This document shows positions 44,322-54,438 of a stretch of 64,000 bases of DNA, one piece after another. The stretch covers positions 1 to 64,000 of the forward strand of contig JABGZQ010000042.1 in NCBI GenBank assembly GCA_018674655.1, written 5' to 3'. The notes below the pieces were generated by a model. It was not told where the DNA came from and ran no database searches. It was given only the letters and a program-made list of their open reading frames with translations. Within the stretch, counting starts at the first letter, position 1. Each line of letters begins with the position of its first letter. The translations under genes and the position numbers were made by a program. The DNA comes from Fidelibacterota bacterium (GTDB taxonomy: Bacteria; Fidelibacterota; Marinisomatia; Marinisomatales; TCS55).

Positions 44322-45719
44322 CTCTTTTGGCGCGTTAGCCTTTTTCTTCTCCGGGACGGGAGAAGGTCCCCCATTCCCAGATTTTACTTTTTCTTTCCGA
44401 CCTTTAAAACTTGTCATTGTAAAACCCAAAGACAAATTTAGTCCTTTCATAGAATGAATCCACAAGCCGCTTTTAAAAGAAAAACCCAAATCAATCATGA
44501 TCGGACCACCATGAAATCCGGCGCCAAATCCTAATTCAGTTCGATCCAATCCCTCCCAAGCGAAACCAAGCCTGAGCGGTGTATTGGGAAACCGATATAA
44601 TTCCGCACCAACGGCCCATCGCCATCGAGAATGGGCGAACAGTCGATTTTCGAATCCAGTCGTTAAATCGGAACTGATAAGTAAATCTTCTTTTCTGTAT
44701 GAAACACCGAGTCGAAAAACTGCGGGGTAACGAAGATTAAATTCCTTCGGTTTTCCGTTTTCATCTACATTTTTAACGATCGTGGAACTGCTGGTAAATA
44801 TTGACCCCGATGATAGGTTATCCGCTCTTAAGGAATCGATGGAATAGGTGTATAAAACCGCGACAGAATCTGAGAGTGACTCCCCACCCCACGTTAAGGG
44901 ATATTTCATGATATCTTTGATGAAAGATGGTTTATTCCAAGCAATACTTCCCAATGCGTTTATCAGAGAAACACCGAACCGCATTCCGTTAAATTCTTTC
45001 GTGGCAATCCCAATATCCAAGCCATACCCTGCACCACCAAAGCCCTGCCTTAAATAATAGGTACCCGATCCATACACGGCTTGGGGTGTGGTAATAAAAT
45101 TGGCTGAACTAGAATCTGGATCAACGCCCATATAAAATAATCCCTGTAGGTATTTCAATGAAAACCCCAGTGCAAAAGATTCAAAAGGAACAGCAAAGGA
45201 ATACCCCAATTCGTGGACTGCCATTATTTCATATTCCAATGTCATATCAATAACAGGATTCTTGGCATTGCCTTCTAGCATGAGGCGCGCCATACCTGCC
45301 GGCAGACTATAGGAACTCATATATAAAATATTGGATGTTACCGCCATATTACCGGAAGAATAATTCATACCGGGTGTCGCAATTTGGATATTCATATCAA
45401 AATTCAATCCACCTCGATTATCCAATCGGTTGATGATTGTTCCTTTTTCATCTTGGTCCAACGTATCTCCGCTCAAAGTCCGCAATGCAGCCATAGAAAA
45501 ATAGTTATTCCCAATATCAAAGTCTAATCCCCCCACCTGCAACATAAATGGCCGATCAATCTGAAATGCAATTAATGCTGGATTGAATCCCACTGAATAG
45601 ATTCCATCTGCAATTGTTGTGGTTGCGCCCGCCATGGCTACAGCACGAGGATCTCGTTTTTGACCATGAGAAATGGCCATTATTAGCATGAGGGCAATTA
45701 TGAGATTCGACCGTTTCAT
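44295..45719 (-). CDS. Outer-membrane barrel protein (PorV/TraF/DUF5723-like)
   Basis: 474 residues from ATG 45719, which overlaps the stop of the giant lipoprotein gene as ATGA. Signal peptide ends near ISHGQ. Then DPRAVAMAGATTTIADGIYSVGFNPA, the opening typical of FadL/PorV/TraF-like barrels where an N-terminal segment plugs the pore, followed by many amphipathic strands. The final ~35 residues are a Pro/Lys/Glu-rich extension (PSPVPEKKKANAPKE), unlikely to be part of the barrel. Coupled translation with the lipoprotein suggests they act together. Exact family uncertain. Confidence 0.75.
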   Translation of the reverse strand: MKRSNLIIALMLIMAISHGQKRDPRAVAMAGATTTIADGIYSVGFNPALIAFQIDRPFMLQVGGLDFDIGNNYFSMAALRTLSGDTLDQDEKGTIINRLDNRGGLNFDMNIQIATPGMNYSSGNMAVTSNILYMSSYSLPAGMARLMLEGNAKNPVIDMTLEYEIMAVHELGYSFAVPFESFALGFSLKYLQGLFYMGVDPDSSSANFITTPQAVYGSGTYYLRQGFGGAGYGLDIGIATKEFNGMRFGVSLINALGSIAWNKPSFIKDIMKYPLTWGGESLSDSVAVLYTYSIDSLRADNLSSGSIFTSSSTIVKNVDENGKPKEFNLRYPAVFRLGVSYRKEDLLISSDLTTGFENRLFAHSRWRWAVGAELYRFPNTPLRLGFAWEGLDRTELGFGAGFHGGPIMIDLGFSFKSGLWIHSMKGLNLSLGFTMTSFKGRKEKVKSGNGGPSPVPEKKKANAPKESLPGKDQK

Positions 45720-48643
45720 CGTTGCGTTAACTTTCCCTCCCATCGAACATAATTTGATGTATTACTAATTTTTCCACTACCCGAACTGATGGTGAAATAC
45801 CACCCGTTCATATCTCGTACTGATCCACCGGATGATTGCACCCGAATTCGAATACTATCCCGTAAAGATGCACTTAAAGATGAAATCCCCGAAGTTGAAC
45901 TGGGTGTCCAATTAAATGAATCTACATTGGCCAATTCTGTGGTGATATCCGTCCAACCATCATCCAAATTCACATTAGGATTGGATCCGGCAAAATAGGC
46001 CAAATCAACCTGAGAAATGGTACCGAATGTTTTCCAGGCAATCGTGACTTCCGTATCCTGATCCAATGATTGATTTCCGTTTGGATATTTAACCACAATC
46101 TCATCGGGTGCTTCGCTGGTCATTCCTGTACTGCTGAGACTAAATGTGAGACTCGAATTGATATCGATATAGTCCAAAGTGGTTAGATAAACTTTTTGTC
46201 CATCCGAACCATTTAATTGAAATCGAGGTGCCATATAGGGTTGTCCAGGGTTTGTCATAAGCCGGATTCGAGAGGTGGGTATTGGACTACTATAAACGGC
46301 AACCCCAGCCTCTTTCACTTGGCCCACATGGGCGCCTGCATTCGTAGCCGGATAAAAACTCACAGGATCCGGTAATGGAATTTTCATTAATGTATCCACA
46401 TAAGAAAAAACTGTATCCAAACCCGCACCTGTGGTTTTTACTATATAAGCCATGCCATCGACACAGTCGGCAATATCATCCATCACGTCAAAAATAAAGA
46501 AGTTACCTATCTCGGGGTTTAAACTATCACAATTGGATACAATGTAAACGCTATCTGTAACGACCCAATTATTTTTTACGACCATAGAATCTTTAAATGC
46601 TGATAGCGCACTCATGGTGGTATCCAACGGAAAAAAACCAATGTTTGACATAAGCATGGCCAACTCACCACCGGATGGAATTTTATTTTCCACTGTTAAG
46701 TCTAAACTGGCAGATTGTAGTGTGGCCCGAATACGGTTTCGGTTACTATGGTTCATTTCTTGCACCGGCGTGTTTGTCACTGATATAAAAGTCATGGGCG
46801 CCATAATAACCTCAAATGGGGCCAACATTCTATACTTTCCGCCAATGCTCATGCCCGATTCCAGCGTACCGCGGCCATCAATCCTGGCGCGTGAATTCAC
46901 CTTAAAAACGGAAGGATTCGAAGACATGAGTTCCACAATAGTCGTTTCATTGATTCCCGGAGCCACTGTTACACTATCAAAATAGGCAACAGAAGTGGGA
47001 GCCTTGTACTTTAATGTTGTGGTGCCATCTTTAGATAATCGAATAATGGTTTTCATCGTATCCCCCGCAGTAGTGGGGCTGGCTAAAGTGGACAATGCCT
47101 TCACCAACATGGTATCTCCCGCCTGATTAACTGAAATCATATCAAAGTCTAAAACAACCGGTAAGCGAATGGTATTTAACATTTCAATTTCTAATTGGGT
47201 ATCTACGAACTGCATTCCGGAAAATCCCAATGGCATACCCGCAATACTGATTTCAGTCGGTGGAAATTCCTGAATAATATTGGCTTCTAATGATTCAAAG
47301 TGAAGTTTTTTCATGGAAATATTCAATGAAACGGATCCTATGTCTGATCCATCCAATGGGATTTTAGCCGATTGTGCAGGAATGGCGGCTGATAGATCTA
47401 AATTCAATTGTGTTAAGGCAGAATCTTTTCCCGCTGGATTCGAAAATGTATACCCATCTAAATCATAAGTTTTGTTTATAGTGACACCATTTTTTAATAC
47501 CGTATCCAGTTTTGTAGCGTCTTTGCCTGCGGGGGGTACAAAATTTTGAAAATTCATCATAAAATCAACATTCAATGGATAGGTACTGGAAACATCCGTT
47601 AAGTTGATTTCATTCACTTCAAATCCACTGTTCGTTTTTAACAGACCGGAAAATATTTCAATTTCAGTTGGGAATTCAATGCTGGGCAATGTGATGGGTA
47701 AATCTGTTTTTGTCACTTGAACGATGGCTGAATCCAAACCCGCGATTCGAAGTTGAATGGCCACATTCACCTGGACACTGTCGCCTGCGTTGATGGTGAC
47801 GGTTGCATCAGAAGTACTGGCAATCCCAAAACCAATATCCATCCGGATGGCACCCCCAAGGCTATCTTGACTTAAAGATGTTATCTCCGGACCGAAAGTA
47901 TTATCCTTCGTTAAAGATGACTGGGTATGATTAGCCAATGTCATGGCCGGTGTTGTTATATCCGTAATGAGAGAAACAGTTGGATTCGTCACATCGGTGG
48001 GCAATCCTTTATTACTGATAGTGGTATTAAAATCGCTGACACTTGCCCCTGCATCGGCTTGAATGACCATGCCATCTACCGACTGTACAAAACTGGGTAA
48101 TTGGCTTGCGGGTATGGTGGGGAGTATCAATGTGATTTGAATTATTTCATTGATGGCTGAGGCAATGGCATTCCAAACGGCACTGGTCACAGTCTGATCG
48201 CTGGATGGAGGTACCGTAAATACAACGCCTGAGCTATTGGTTAATTGTCCGCCCGGTGCAATGGGAATCGCCAAATTAATTGTGGTATCTAAGGAAAAAT
48301 CTAATTGTGGTGCAGATACGGGGGCTGAAGCATATTCAATATTTTGATTGAGTTCAATTTCCAGAATATCCGTCCCAATCGATGTATCTGGCAATTCTCC
48401 TTCAAACATCAATTGCATCCCAATGGAATCAGGTGTAGAAAATATTTGTTTATTATCCACCATACCTTCCAAGGAATACTTTTGTTGAACCAATGGGAAT
48501 GTTAATTCAAAAAACCAAGTGGGCATTTCAAAAGCCAATGGATTTTGAAAATCACAACTCAATGTAAATAGAGAAAGGGCTCCAATCAGATATTTGGAAA
48601 CCCGTTTTTTTATTGTTGGTTTAGAATTCCTCGGATTATTCAT
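45716..48643 (-). CDS. Very large lipoprotein of unknown function
   Basis: 975 residues from ATG 48643 (MNNPRNSKPT). A start further upstream would lie inside the ahcY terminator and hide the signal. Lipobox: SLFTLSCDFQ (Cys30). The body (about residues 60-830) is a long series of beta-rich segments with low charge, many Thr, Ser, Asp and Ile, recalling adhesion or stalk proteins but with no recognised repeat family. The last ~110 residues have an Ig-like Ser/Thr-rich fold pattern (VVKYPNGNQSLDQDTEVTIAWK...IRIRVQSSGG). Its stop is coupled by ATGA to the barrel gene. Probably at the outer membrane or surface. Confidence 0.75.
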   Translation of the reverse strand: MNNPRNSKPTIKKRVSKYLIGALSLFTLSCDFQNPLAFEMPTWFFELTFPLVQQKYSLEGMVDNKQIFSTPDSIGMQLMFEGELPDTSIGTDILEIELNQNIEYASAPVSAPQLDFSLDTTINLAIPIAPGGQLTNSSGVVFTVPPSSDQTVTSAVWNAIASAINEIIQITLILPTIPASQLPSFVQSVDGMVIQADAGASVSDFNTTISNKGLPTDVTNPTVSLITDITTPAMTLANHTQSSLTKDNTFGPEITSLSQDSLGGAIRMDIGFGIASTSDATVTINAGDSVQVNVAIQLRIAGLDSAIVQVTKTDLPITLPSIEFPTEIEIFSGLLKTNSGFEVNEINLTDVSSTYPLNVDFMMNFQNFVPPAGKDATKLDTVLKNGVTINKTYDLDGYTFSNPAGKDSALTQLNLDLSAAIPAQSAKIPLDGSDIGSVSLNISMKKLHFESLEANIIQEFPPTEISIAGMPLGFSGMQFVDTQLEIEMLNTIRLPVVLDFDMISVNQAGDTMLVKALSTLASPTTAGDTMKTIIRLSKDGTTTLKYKAPTSVAYFDSVTVAPGINETTIVELMSSNPSVFKVNSRARIDGRGTLESGMSIGGKYRMLAPFEVIMAPMTFISVTNTPVQEMNHSNRNRIRATLQSASLDLTVENKIPSGGELAMLMSNIGFFPLDTTMSALSAFKDSMVVKNNWVVTDSVYIVSNCDSLNPEIGNFFIFDVMDDIADCVDGMAYIVKTTGAGLDTVFSYVDTLMKIPLPDPVSFYPATNAGAHVGQVKEAGVAVYSSPIPTSRIRLMTNPGQPYMAPRFQLNGSDGQKVYLTTLDYIDINSSLTFSLSSTGMTSEAPDEIVVKYPNGNQSLDQDTEVTIAWKTFGTISQVDLAYFAGSNPNVNLDDGWTDITTELANVDSFNWTPSSTSGISSLSASLRDSIRIRVQSSGGSVRDMNGWYFTISSGSGKISNTSNYVRWEGKLTQR

Positions 48644-48710
48644 TCTAAATGGTTCATCTAACAAATGATACGCTGTAGAAATTGACCTTAAATAGGGTCC
48701 TTTTTCTACA

Positions 48711-48745
48711 AAAAAAAAGAGCACCGAAAATTCGGTGCTCTTTTC
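48711..48745 (-). terminator. Rho-independent terminator after ahcY
   Basis: GAGCACCGAA pairs perfectly with TTCGGTGCTC over a two-base loop, followed on the minus strand by a run of ten T. It lies 26-60 bases past the ahcY stop and before the giant lipoprotein gene, ending the metK-ahcY transcript. An A-run on the other side of the stem makes it look bidirectional, but no plus-strand gene needs it. Confidence 0.93.
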
Positions 48746-48770
48746 TCATTTTTCAGTGCAAAGATGATGA

Positions 48771-50096
48771 TTAATATCGATACTGTTCCGGTTTGAATGG
48801 CCCTTTTACACCTACACCGATATATTCAGCTTGGTCTGACCTTAATTCCGTTAATTCAACACCGAGTTTATCCAAATGAAGCGCGGCCACTTTTTCATCC
48901 AAATGTTTGGGCAACACATAAACATCATTGCCGTATTGTTCTTTATTCGTCCATAATTCAATTTGGGCCAATGTCTGGTTAGAAAATGAATTACTCATGA
49001 CAAATGATGGATGTCCCGTGGCACATCCTAGATTAACCAATCTGCCTTCGGCTAAAATTATCAAATCTTTTCCGTCAATAGTATACATATCCACTTGGGG
49101 TTTGATGGTATTTTTTGTAGAACCGTGGTTTTCATTCAGCCATGCCATATCTATTTCATTATCAAAGTGACCAATATTACATACGATGGTTTTATCTTTC
49201 ATGGCTTCAAAATGATGCCCCTGTACAATATCTTTATTACCTGTGGCTGTAACGATGATATCTGCTTCCGGAATGGCAGTTTCCATTCGCTTCACAGGAA
49301 AGCCATCCATGGCTGCTTGCAATGCACAAATGGGGTCGATTTCAGTCACAATTACACGGGCACCTGCGCCGCGTAACGAAGCCGCAGACCCTTTGCCCAC
49401 ATCGCCATATCCAGCAACGATCGCCACTTTACCCGCCATCATGACATCTGTAGAACGACGAATGGCATCGACTAAGGATTCTTTACAACCATACTTATTA
49501 TCAAATTTTGACTTGGTGACAGAATCATTCACATTAATAGCCGGCATGGTTAATGTTCCGTTTTTAACCCGTTCATATAGACGATGAACGCCGGTTGTGG
49601 TTTCTTCTGATAACCCATTGATGCCAGCCACCAATTCCGGAAAATCATCCAATACCATATTGGTTAAATCGCCACCATCATCTAAAATCAAATTCAATGG
49701 TTTGCCATCTTCAAAGGCAAATAATGTTTGCGCAATGCACCAATCGAATTCTTCTTCATTCATACCTTTCCAAGCATACACAGGGACCCCTGTATCTGCG
49801 ATTGCGGCGGCGGCATGATCCTGGGTCGAAAAAATATTACAGGAAGACCATGTTACTTCTGCACCCATTTCTGTTAATGTTTCGATTAAAACAGCAGTTT
49901 GAACCGTCATATGCAGACAGCCGGCAATCCGTGCACCCGCTAAGGGTTTAGAGGGGCCATATTCTTTTCGAATGGCCATCAGGCCGGGCATTTCTGCTTC
50001 GGCTAAGGTGATTTCTTTTCTCCCCCATTCAGCGAGAGAAATATCTTTAACCTTATAAGGCAATTTTTCTGTTTGAGTCATTTCTGCTAAAGCCAT
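48771..50096 (-). CDS. ahcY: S-adenosylhomocysteine hydrolase
   Basis: 441 residues. NAD-binding [20 protein letters not shown], substrate residues in [14 protein letters not shown] and [13 protein letters not shown], and the C-terminal KPEQYRY ending that is diagnostic for the family. Splits S-adenosylhomocysteine to adenosine and homocysteine. It follows metK by two bases, so the methyl-donor cycle enzymes are co-transcribed. Confidence 0.98.
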   Translation of the reverse strand: MALAEMTQTEKLPYKVKDISLAEWGRKEITLAEAEMPGLMAIRKEYGPSKPLAGARIAGCLHMTVQTAVLIETLTEMGAEVTWSSCNIFSTQDHAAAAIADTGVPVYAWKGMNEEEFDWCIAQTLFAFEDGKPLNLILDDGGDLTNMVLDDFPELVAGINGLSEETTTGVHRLYERVKNGTLTMPAINVNDSVTKSKFDNKYGCKESLVDAIRRSTDVMMAGKVAIVAGYGDVGKGSAASLRGAGARVIVTEIDPICALQAAMDGFPVKRMETAIPEADIIVTATGNKDIVQGHHFEAMKDKTIVCNIGHFDNEIDMAWLNENHGSTKNTIKPQVDMYTIDGKDLIILAEGRLVNLGCATGHPSFVMSNSFSNQTLAQIELWTNKEQYGNDVYVLPKHLDEKVAALHLDKLGVELTELRSDQAEYIGVGVKGPFKPEQYRY

Positions 50097-50098
50097 GT

Positions 50099-51292
50099 TT
50101 AATTCCTTTCGGATACAGCTGATTTCAATGCATCAACCATATCTGTTTTTTCCCACGTAAATAAATCATCTTCCCGTCCAAAATGGCCATTAGCTGCTGT
50201 GGGGAGATATCGCGGGTGTTTTAATTTTAAGTGATGAATAATGCCACCTGGTTTCAAGGGAAATACCGATTGCGCAATTTCCGTTAATGCTTCGTCTGAT
50301 AAAGATCCAGTGCCAAATGATTTCACATAAAAAGAAGTGGGTTCAGCCACACCAATACTGTAAGAAAATTGCACTTCACATTTATCGGCCAATCCTGCAG
50401 CCACAATATTTTTAGCAATATAACGTGCCATATAAGCAGCCGACCGATCCACTTTAGATGGATCTTTTCCGGAGAACGCACCACCACCATGTGGGGCATA
50501 ACCTCCGTAGGTATCCACAATAATTTTTCGCCCTGTTAACCCTGTATCTGCTTCGGGACCGCCAAATACAAATCGACCGGTGCCATTCACTATAAATGAA
50601 TCATCATAGGGCATACCACAATCATCTAATACAGGTTTGATTATTTTTTCGATCATTTCACTTTCAACAAAATCATGTTCTGCCGCTTCTGTGCCAAATT
50701 GACCTAACATATCATCATGCTGTGTGGCAATGACCACATTCGTAATCGATACAGGTTTACCATCTTCATAGGCCACGGACACTTGAGATTTGCTATCAGG
50801 TCTCAACCATGGAATGGTGCCATCTTTACGCAGTTCAGACATTCGTTCTACCAACCGATGAGATAGATGTATGGGTAAGGGCATGAGTTCTTTTGTTTCA
50901 TTGCATGCGAATCCAAACATAAGTCCCTGATCTCCTGCGCCCTGCTCTTCATGGAGGCCAGACCCTTCATCTACACCTTGGGCAATTTCTGGGCTTTGTT
51001 TATCCAACATGGACATCACCTTCACCGTATCATTGTCCATACCGTATGCTTTATCCGTATAACCAATATCCCCCAATGTATCTTTCACCACACGTTCAAC
51101 ATCCACAAACCCTTTAGAGGTGACTTCTCCGGATACCACAACAGTGCCTGTCGTAGCCAATGTTTCGCAGGCCACCCGAGAATTGGGGTCCTGGGCCAAA
51201 AGATTATCTAAAATCGCATCGGAAATCGCATCACAGACTTTATCTGGATGCCCTTCAGATACTGATTCAGACGTAAAAATATATTTGCTCAT
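50099..51292 (-). CDS. metK: S-adenosylmethionine synthase
   Basis: 397 residues. Signatures: [30 protein letters not shown], the P-loop-like [19 protein letters not shown], and [15 protein letters not shown]. Makes SAM from ATP and methionine. First gene of the metK-ahcY operon, with a ~300-base untranslated region before it that may carry control elements. Size similar to E. coli MetK (384 aa). Confidence 0.98.
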   Translation of the reverse strand: MSKYIFTSESVSEGHPDKVCDAISDAILDNLLAQDPNSRVACETLATTGTVVVSGEVTSKGFVDVERVVKDTLGDIGYTDKAYGMDNDTVKVMSMLDKQSPEIAQGVDEGSGLHEEQGAGDQGLMFGFACNETKELMPLPIHLSHRLVERMSELRKDGTIPWLRPDSKSQVSVAYEDGKPVSITNVVIATQHDDMLGQFGTEAAEHDFVESEMIEKIIKPVLDDCGMPYDDSFIVNGTGRFVFGGPEADTGLTGRKIIVDTYGGYAPHGGGAFSGKDPSKVDRSAAYMARYIAKNIVAAGLADKCEVQFSYSIGVAEPTSFYVKSFGTGSLSDEALTEIAQSVFPLKPGGIIHHLKLKHPRYLPTAANGHFGREDDLFTWEKTDMVDALKSAVSERN

Positions 51293-51591
51293 TTGTATTC
51301 CTAATGATTATTGATTTTCAAGCGCAGAAATTACGCGCTTTGGTAAATAGACTCCAAACGATTGGGAGATATTTTTTTTGAAAAAAAAGTAGGAACCGCT
51401 CAGTTGCCCTATCCCGCATTAGAGGAAATATATTAGTAAAAAGATAAATACTAATTCTCCAGATTTGAGAATGTGACGTAGCGCATAATAGCAAAACGCG
51501 AAGTCATTCCATTGAAGTTTGTTTTGAGTTACAACAATGATGTAGCCTTAAAAATAATATAACGAATCCTAATTCGATTTAAATAAGAGAT
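51293..51591 (-). promoter_or_regulatory. 299-base non-coding region upstream of metK, possible structured leader
   Basis: No reading frame of note is present between the hpf stop and metK. It holds a REP-like palindrome at 51469-51509, a perfect ATTAGTA-N10-TACTAAT hairpin at 51432-51455, and a GC-richer section at about 51392-51418 (minus strand GCGGGATAGGGCAACTGAGCGG-like), followed by a stretch of eight T. Together this could be a promoter plus 5' leader controlling metK. I do not see the conserved cores of SAM-I or SAM-II riboswitches. A dyad TTGAA..TTCAA or start-proximal hairpin (GCGCGTAA..TTCTGCGC) near 51322-51342 lies just before metK. Confidence 0.4.
51469..51509. repeat. REP-like imperfect palindrome
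   Basis: GAATG-TGAC at the left end mirrors GTCATTC at the right end, with inner GCGC/CGCG arms and an AT-rich loop. The GTCAT/ATGAC ends resemble the element at 8409-8435. It lies between hpf and the metK leader and could act as a transcript-end hairpin. Confidence 0.45.
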
Positions 51592-51882
51592 TTACCGATG
51601 TTTTTTCCACTGATCAACAATTTTGACCATTTGCGTTAAAATTTTATCAACACAATCATCGATGGATTTAAACCCATTAGGATCAGATGATTTTGCATGC
51701 AAGTTATGTTGAGGTATATGGAGATTGATTTCGGTAATAAACATACTTTTTTCATGTAACATTACAATTTCACATTGGCTGATTCGATCAAAATGTTTTT
51801 CGAATCGTGCGACTCCTTCTTCCGCATAATCTTTTAAATCATCCGGGGCTTGAAAATGACGTGCTGTAAAATTAATCGTCAT
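51592..51882 (-). CDS. hpf: Ribosome hibernation promoting factor, short form
   Basis: 96 residues of the HPF/RaiA beta-alpha-beta-beta-beta-alpha type: NFTARHFQAPDDLKDYAEEGVARFEKHFDRI, then EINLHIPQHNLHAKSSDPNGFKSIDDCVDKI. No C-terminal dimerisation domain, so it is the short type. Binds the 30S decoding region in stationary phase. An AAGGAGAT site precedes the ATG. Last gene of the ileS operon, 16 bases after pckA. Confidence 0.92.
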   Translation of the reverse strand: MTINFTARHFQAPDDLKDYAEEGVARFEKHFDRISQCEIVMLHEKSMFITEINLHIPQHNLHAKSSDPNGFKSIDDCVDKILTQMVKIVDQWKKHR

Positions 51883-51898
51883 TCTTATCTCCTTTATT

Positions 51899-53521
51899 CT
51901 ATTGTTCTAATGTAGGACCAGCATCCCGTATTTCAGAATGTCCCAAATCATACTGTTCGAAGTTTTTCTGGAATTTTCGTACCAATATCTTGGCAATGCC
52001 ATGATATGCCTCCGAATCTGTCCATGCTTTTTCGGGAATGAGTATATTTGGATCGATATCCCCTAAACTTTGGGGAACCATGATACCAAAATATGGGTCA
52101 GTTTCGAAGGTGGCATTATTAATACTACCATCTAAGGTTGCATGAATTATTTGACGCGTTACCGGTAACGAAATACGTTTAGCACCGGATTGGGCGCTGG
52201 CACCGACCCAGCCCGTATTCACCAAATAGGCCGGTACCTGATGTTTATTCATTTTTTGCTTGAGCAATTCCGCATATTTCAACGGATGCAGTGTTAAAAA
52301 CGGCCCACCAAAACAGGGTGAGAATGTGGCCACAGGTTCGGTAATGCCTCGTTCGGTTCCCGCCACTTTAGCTGTATATCCACTAATAAAATGATACATG
52401 GCTTGTTCCGTGGTTAATTTTGAAACCGGGGGCAGTACACCATAGGCATCACAGGTCAGGAATATAATGGTATTTGGATGGCCGCACATGGACGGTTTCC
52501 CTAGGCCATTCACTGAATTATCTATATAATTGATGGGATAAGAAACGCGAGTATTTTCTGTTTTTGATCCATCTGTAAAGTCAATGACTCGGGTCCGTTC
52601 ATCGTAAACCACATTTTCGAGCAAGGCACCATGGCGAATGGCATTATAAATATCTGGCTCATGTTCTCGGTTCAAATCAATTACTTTTGCATAGCATCCA
52701 CCTTCAAAGTTGAAAATACCATCGTCGGACCAGCCATGTTCGTCGTCCCCGATTAAGGGTCTTTCCGGATCCGTACTTAAGGTTGTTTTTCCTGTGCCGG
52801 ATAGACCAAAAAAGATAGCGGGATTTTCTCCATTTTTATCCACATTCGCCGAACAGTGCATGGCCAATACACCTTGAAGCGGCAGCATATAATTCATGAC
52901 AGAAAAAATACCTTTTTTCATTTCGCCGCCATATTCGGTTCCCCCAATAATGGCAATCCGTTTGGCCATATGAAAAATAATGAATGTTTTAGAATTCATG
53001 CCGTATTCTTCAAATTTCTGGTTAAAGACGTCCGATGCATTAATGATGGTGAAATCAGGAGAGAAACCATCTAAGTCTCCCTTCTCCGGACGAATGAACA
53101 TATTATGGGCGAAATGCGCTTGCCATGCTTTTTTGGCAATAATTCTCACATTGAGTCTATAGGCCGAATCTGCGCCGGCAAACCCATCAAAAACATAGGT
53201 GTTAGAATCGTCTGCATGATTATAATAATCTGCCACCTGTCCATATAAATCATCAAAAATGGTTTCATCTACTTTGGCATTGACCGGCCCCCACCATAGA
53301 TGCTCATTTGAGGAATCTTCATCCACAAAATACTTATCTTTGGGAGATCGACCTGTGTACTTCCCTGTGTCAACCATGACAGCTCCATTCATACCCATTT
53401 TACCTTCTTTATGTAAAATGATATCTTCGATAATGCCTTCGACGGGCAAGTTTCGGATAATGCGGTCAACTTGGTCTAAACCAATTTTATCTAATGCTAA
53501 TTCTTTCCCTGTTATTGTCAT
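51899..53521 (-). CDS. pckA: Phosphoenolpyruvate carboxykinase (ATP)
   Basis: 540 residues, the same length as E. coli PckA. The P-loop [14 protein letters not shown] is at residues 239-247, with [22 protein letters not shown] (metal and substrate), RISLP and VNTGWVGAS conserved. Converts oxaloacetate to PEP with ATP, the gateway to gluconeogenesis, which fits growth on peptides. Starts 14 bases after xerD behind a GGGGGAAA site. Confidence 0.97.
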   Translation of the reverse strand: MTITGKELALDKIGLDQVDRIIRNLPVEGIIEDIILHKEGKMGMNGAVMVDTGKYTGRSPKDKYFVDEDSSNEHLWWGPVNAKVDETIFDDLYGQVADYYNHADDSNTYVFDGFAGADSAYRLNVRIIAKKAWQAHFAHNMFIRPEKGDLDGFSPDFTIINASDVFNQKFEEYGMNSKTFIIFHMAKRIAIIGGTEYGGEMKKGIFSVMNYMLPLQGVLAMHCSANVDKNGENPAIFFGLSGTGKTTLSTDPERPLIGDDEHGWSDDGIFNFEGGCYAKVIDLNREHEPDIYNAIRHGALLENVVYDERTRVIDFTDGSKTENTRVSYPINYIDNSVNGLGKPSMCGHPNTIIFLTCDAYGVLPPVSKLTTEQAMYHFISGYTAKVAGTERGITEPVATFSPCFGGPFLTLHPLKYAELLKQKMNKHQVPAYLVNTGWVGASAQSGAKRISLPVTRQIIHATLDGSINNATFETDPYFGIMVPQSLGDIDPNILIPEKAWTDSEAYHGIAKILVRKFQKNFEQYDLGHSEIRDAGPTLEQ

Positions 53522-53535
53522 GCTTTCCCCCTATT

Positions 53536-54438
53536 TTAGTCACCATGCGGGTGAGCCTGTTTATATATTTTTTTCATTTTTTCCGGTTTAATATGCGTAT
53601 AAACCTGGGTTGAGGATAAGCTATTATGCCCCAATAAATCTTTGACGGCGCGGATATCGGCACCGCGATCCATCAAATGTGTTGCAAAGGTATGGCGCAA
53701 AATATGAGGGCCTAACCTTTCCCCTTCAGCCACGAGTTTAATATAATTGCGGATTCTTCTCTGAACAGTACTTTTGGGAATGCGCTTTTCTTTCTCATTT
53801 ACAAATAATGGGTTGTGGGCTGAAGTAGAATTGAATGATAATGCACGATTTTTCAAGTAATTCTCTACCCAAAATTTCGCTCTGTTTCCAAAGGGAATCA
53901 ACCGTTCTTTATCTCCTTTGCCATGTACCTTCGCCAATTGGTTTATGGGATCAATTGAACCAATATTCAATTCAATTAATTCACTGAGTCGAATGCCGGT
54001 GCTATAGAATAATTCAAGGATGGCTCGATCGCGTACGCCTTTTTTTGTGGAAACATCCGGACTTTCCATCAATATATCGATCACTTTTTCGTCAATAAAA
54101 TTCGGGAGGGTTTGAGATATTTTGGGTGATTTCACATGAATGGCAGGATTGTCTTTCAATTGTTCGGACTGCATTAAATATTTAAATAAAGATTTAACAG
54201 ACGCCAAACGGCGTGCCACGGTTTTACTGGATAAACCCTGATCGAATTCCACCCCTAAATAGTTTCGGATTGTATGGCGATTTACAGCCATAAAATTTGA
54301 TATTTTTTCTTCTTCGGATAGAAATGAAATAAATCGATTTAAATCTGTATGATACGCTTTGATGGTATGGGTTGAAAATCCTCTTTCTTTTTCGAGATAG
54401 GATAAAAATTCCGAAAGTATTGTTTTTAGGTTAGCCAT
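53536..54438 (-). CDS. xerD: Tyrosine recombinase XerC/XerD
   Basis: 300 residues with all catalytic residues of the tyrosine recombinase family: R150 (TGIRLSEL), K174 (HGKGDKER), H245 and R248 (HILRHTFATH), H271 (LLGHNS), Y280 (QVYTHI). The N-terminal SAM-like DNA-binding domain is complete (about residues 4-90). E. coli XerD is 298 aa. The operon context with ileS, lspA and rluD marks it as chromosome-dimer resolution machinery rather than a phage or integron enzyme. XerC versus XerD cannot be told apart with certainty. Overlaps rluD by 8 bases. Confidence 0.92.
   Translation of the reverse strand: MANLKTILSEFLSYLEKERGFSTHTIKAYHTDLNRFISFLSEEEKISNFMAVNRHTIRNYLGVEFDQGLSSKTVARRLASVKSLFKYLMQSEQLKDNPAIHVKSPKISQTLPNFIDEKVIDILMESPDVSTKKGVRDRAILELFYSTGIRLSELIELNIGSIDPINQLAKVHGKGDKERLIPFGNRAKFWVENYLKNRALSFNSTSAHNPLFVNEKEKRIPKSTVQRRIRNYIKLVAEGERLGPHILRHTFATHLMDRGADIRAVKDLLGHNSLSSTQVYTHIKPEKMKKIYKQAHPHGD

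Noticed and set aside
51293-51591. SAM-I or SAM-II riboswitch upstream of metK
   Set aside because: The characteristic core sequences were not found by eye on the minus strand. Only a generic structured leader is reported.
53536-54438. Phage or integron integrase
   Set aside because: The protein is a full-length XerC/D type in an operon of house-keeping genes, with no attachment site, tRNA, phage gene or cassette nearby.
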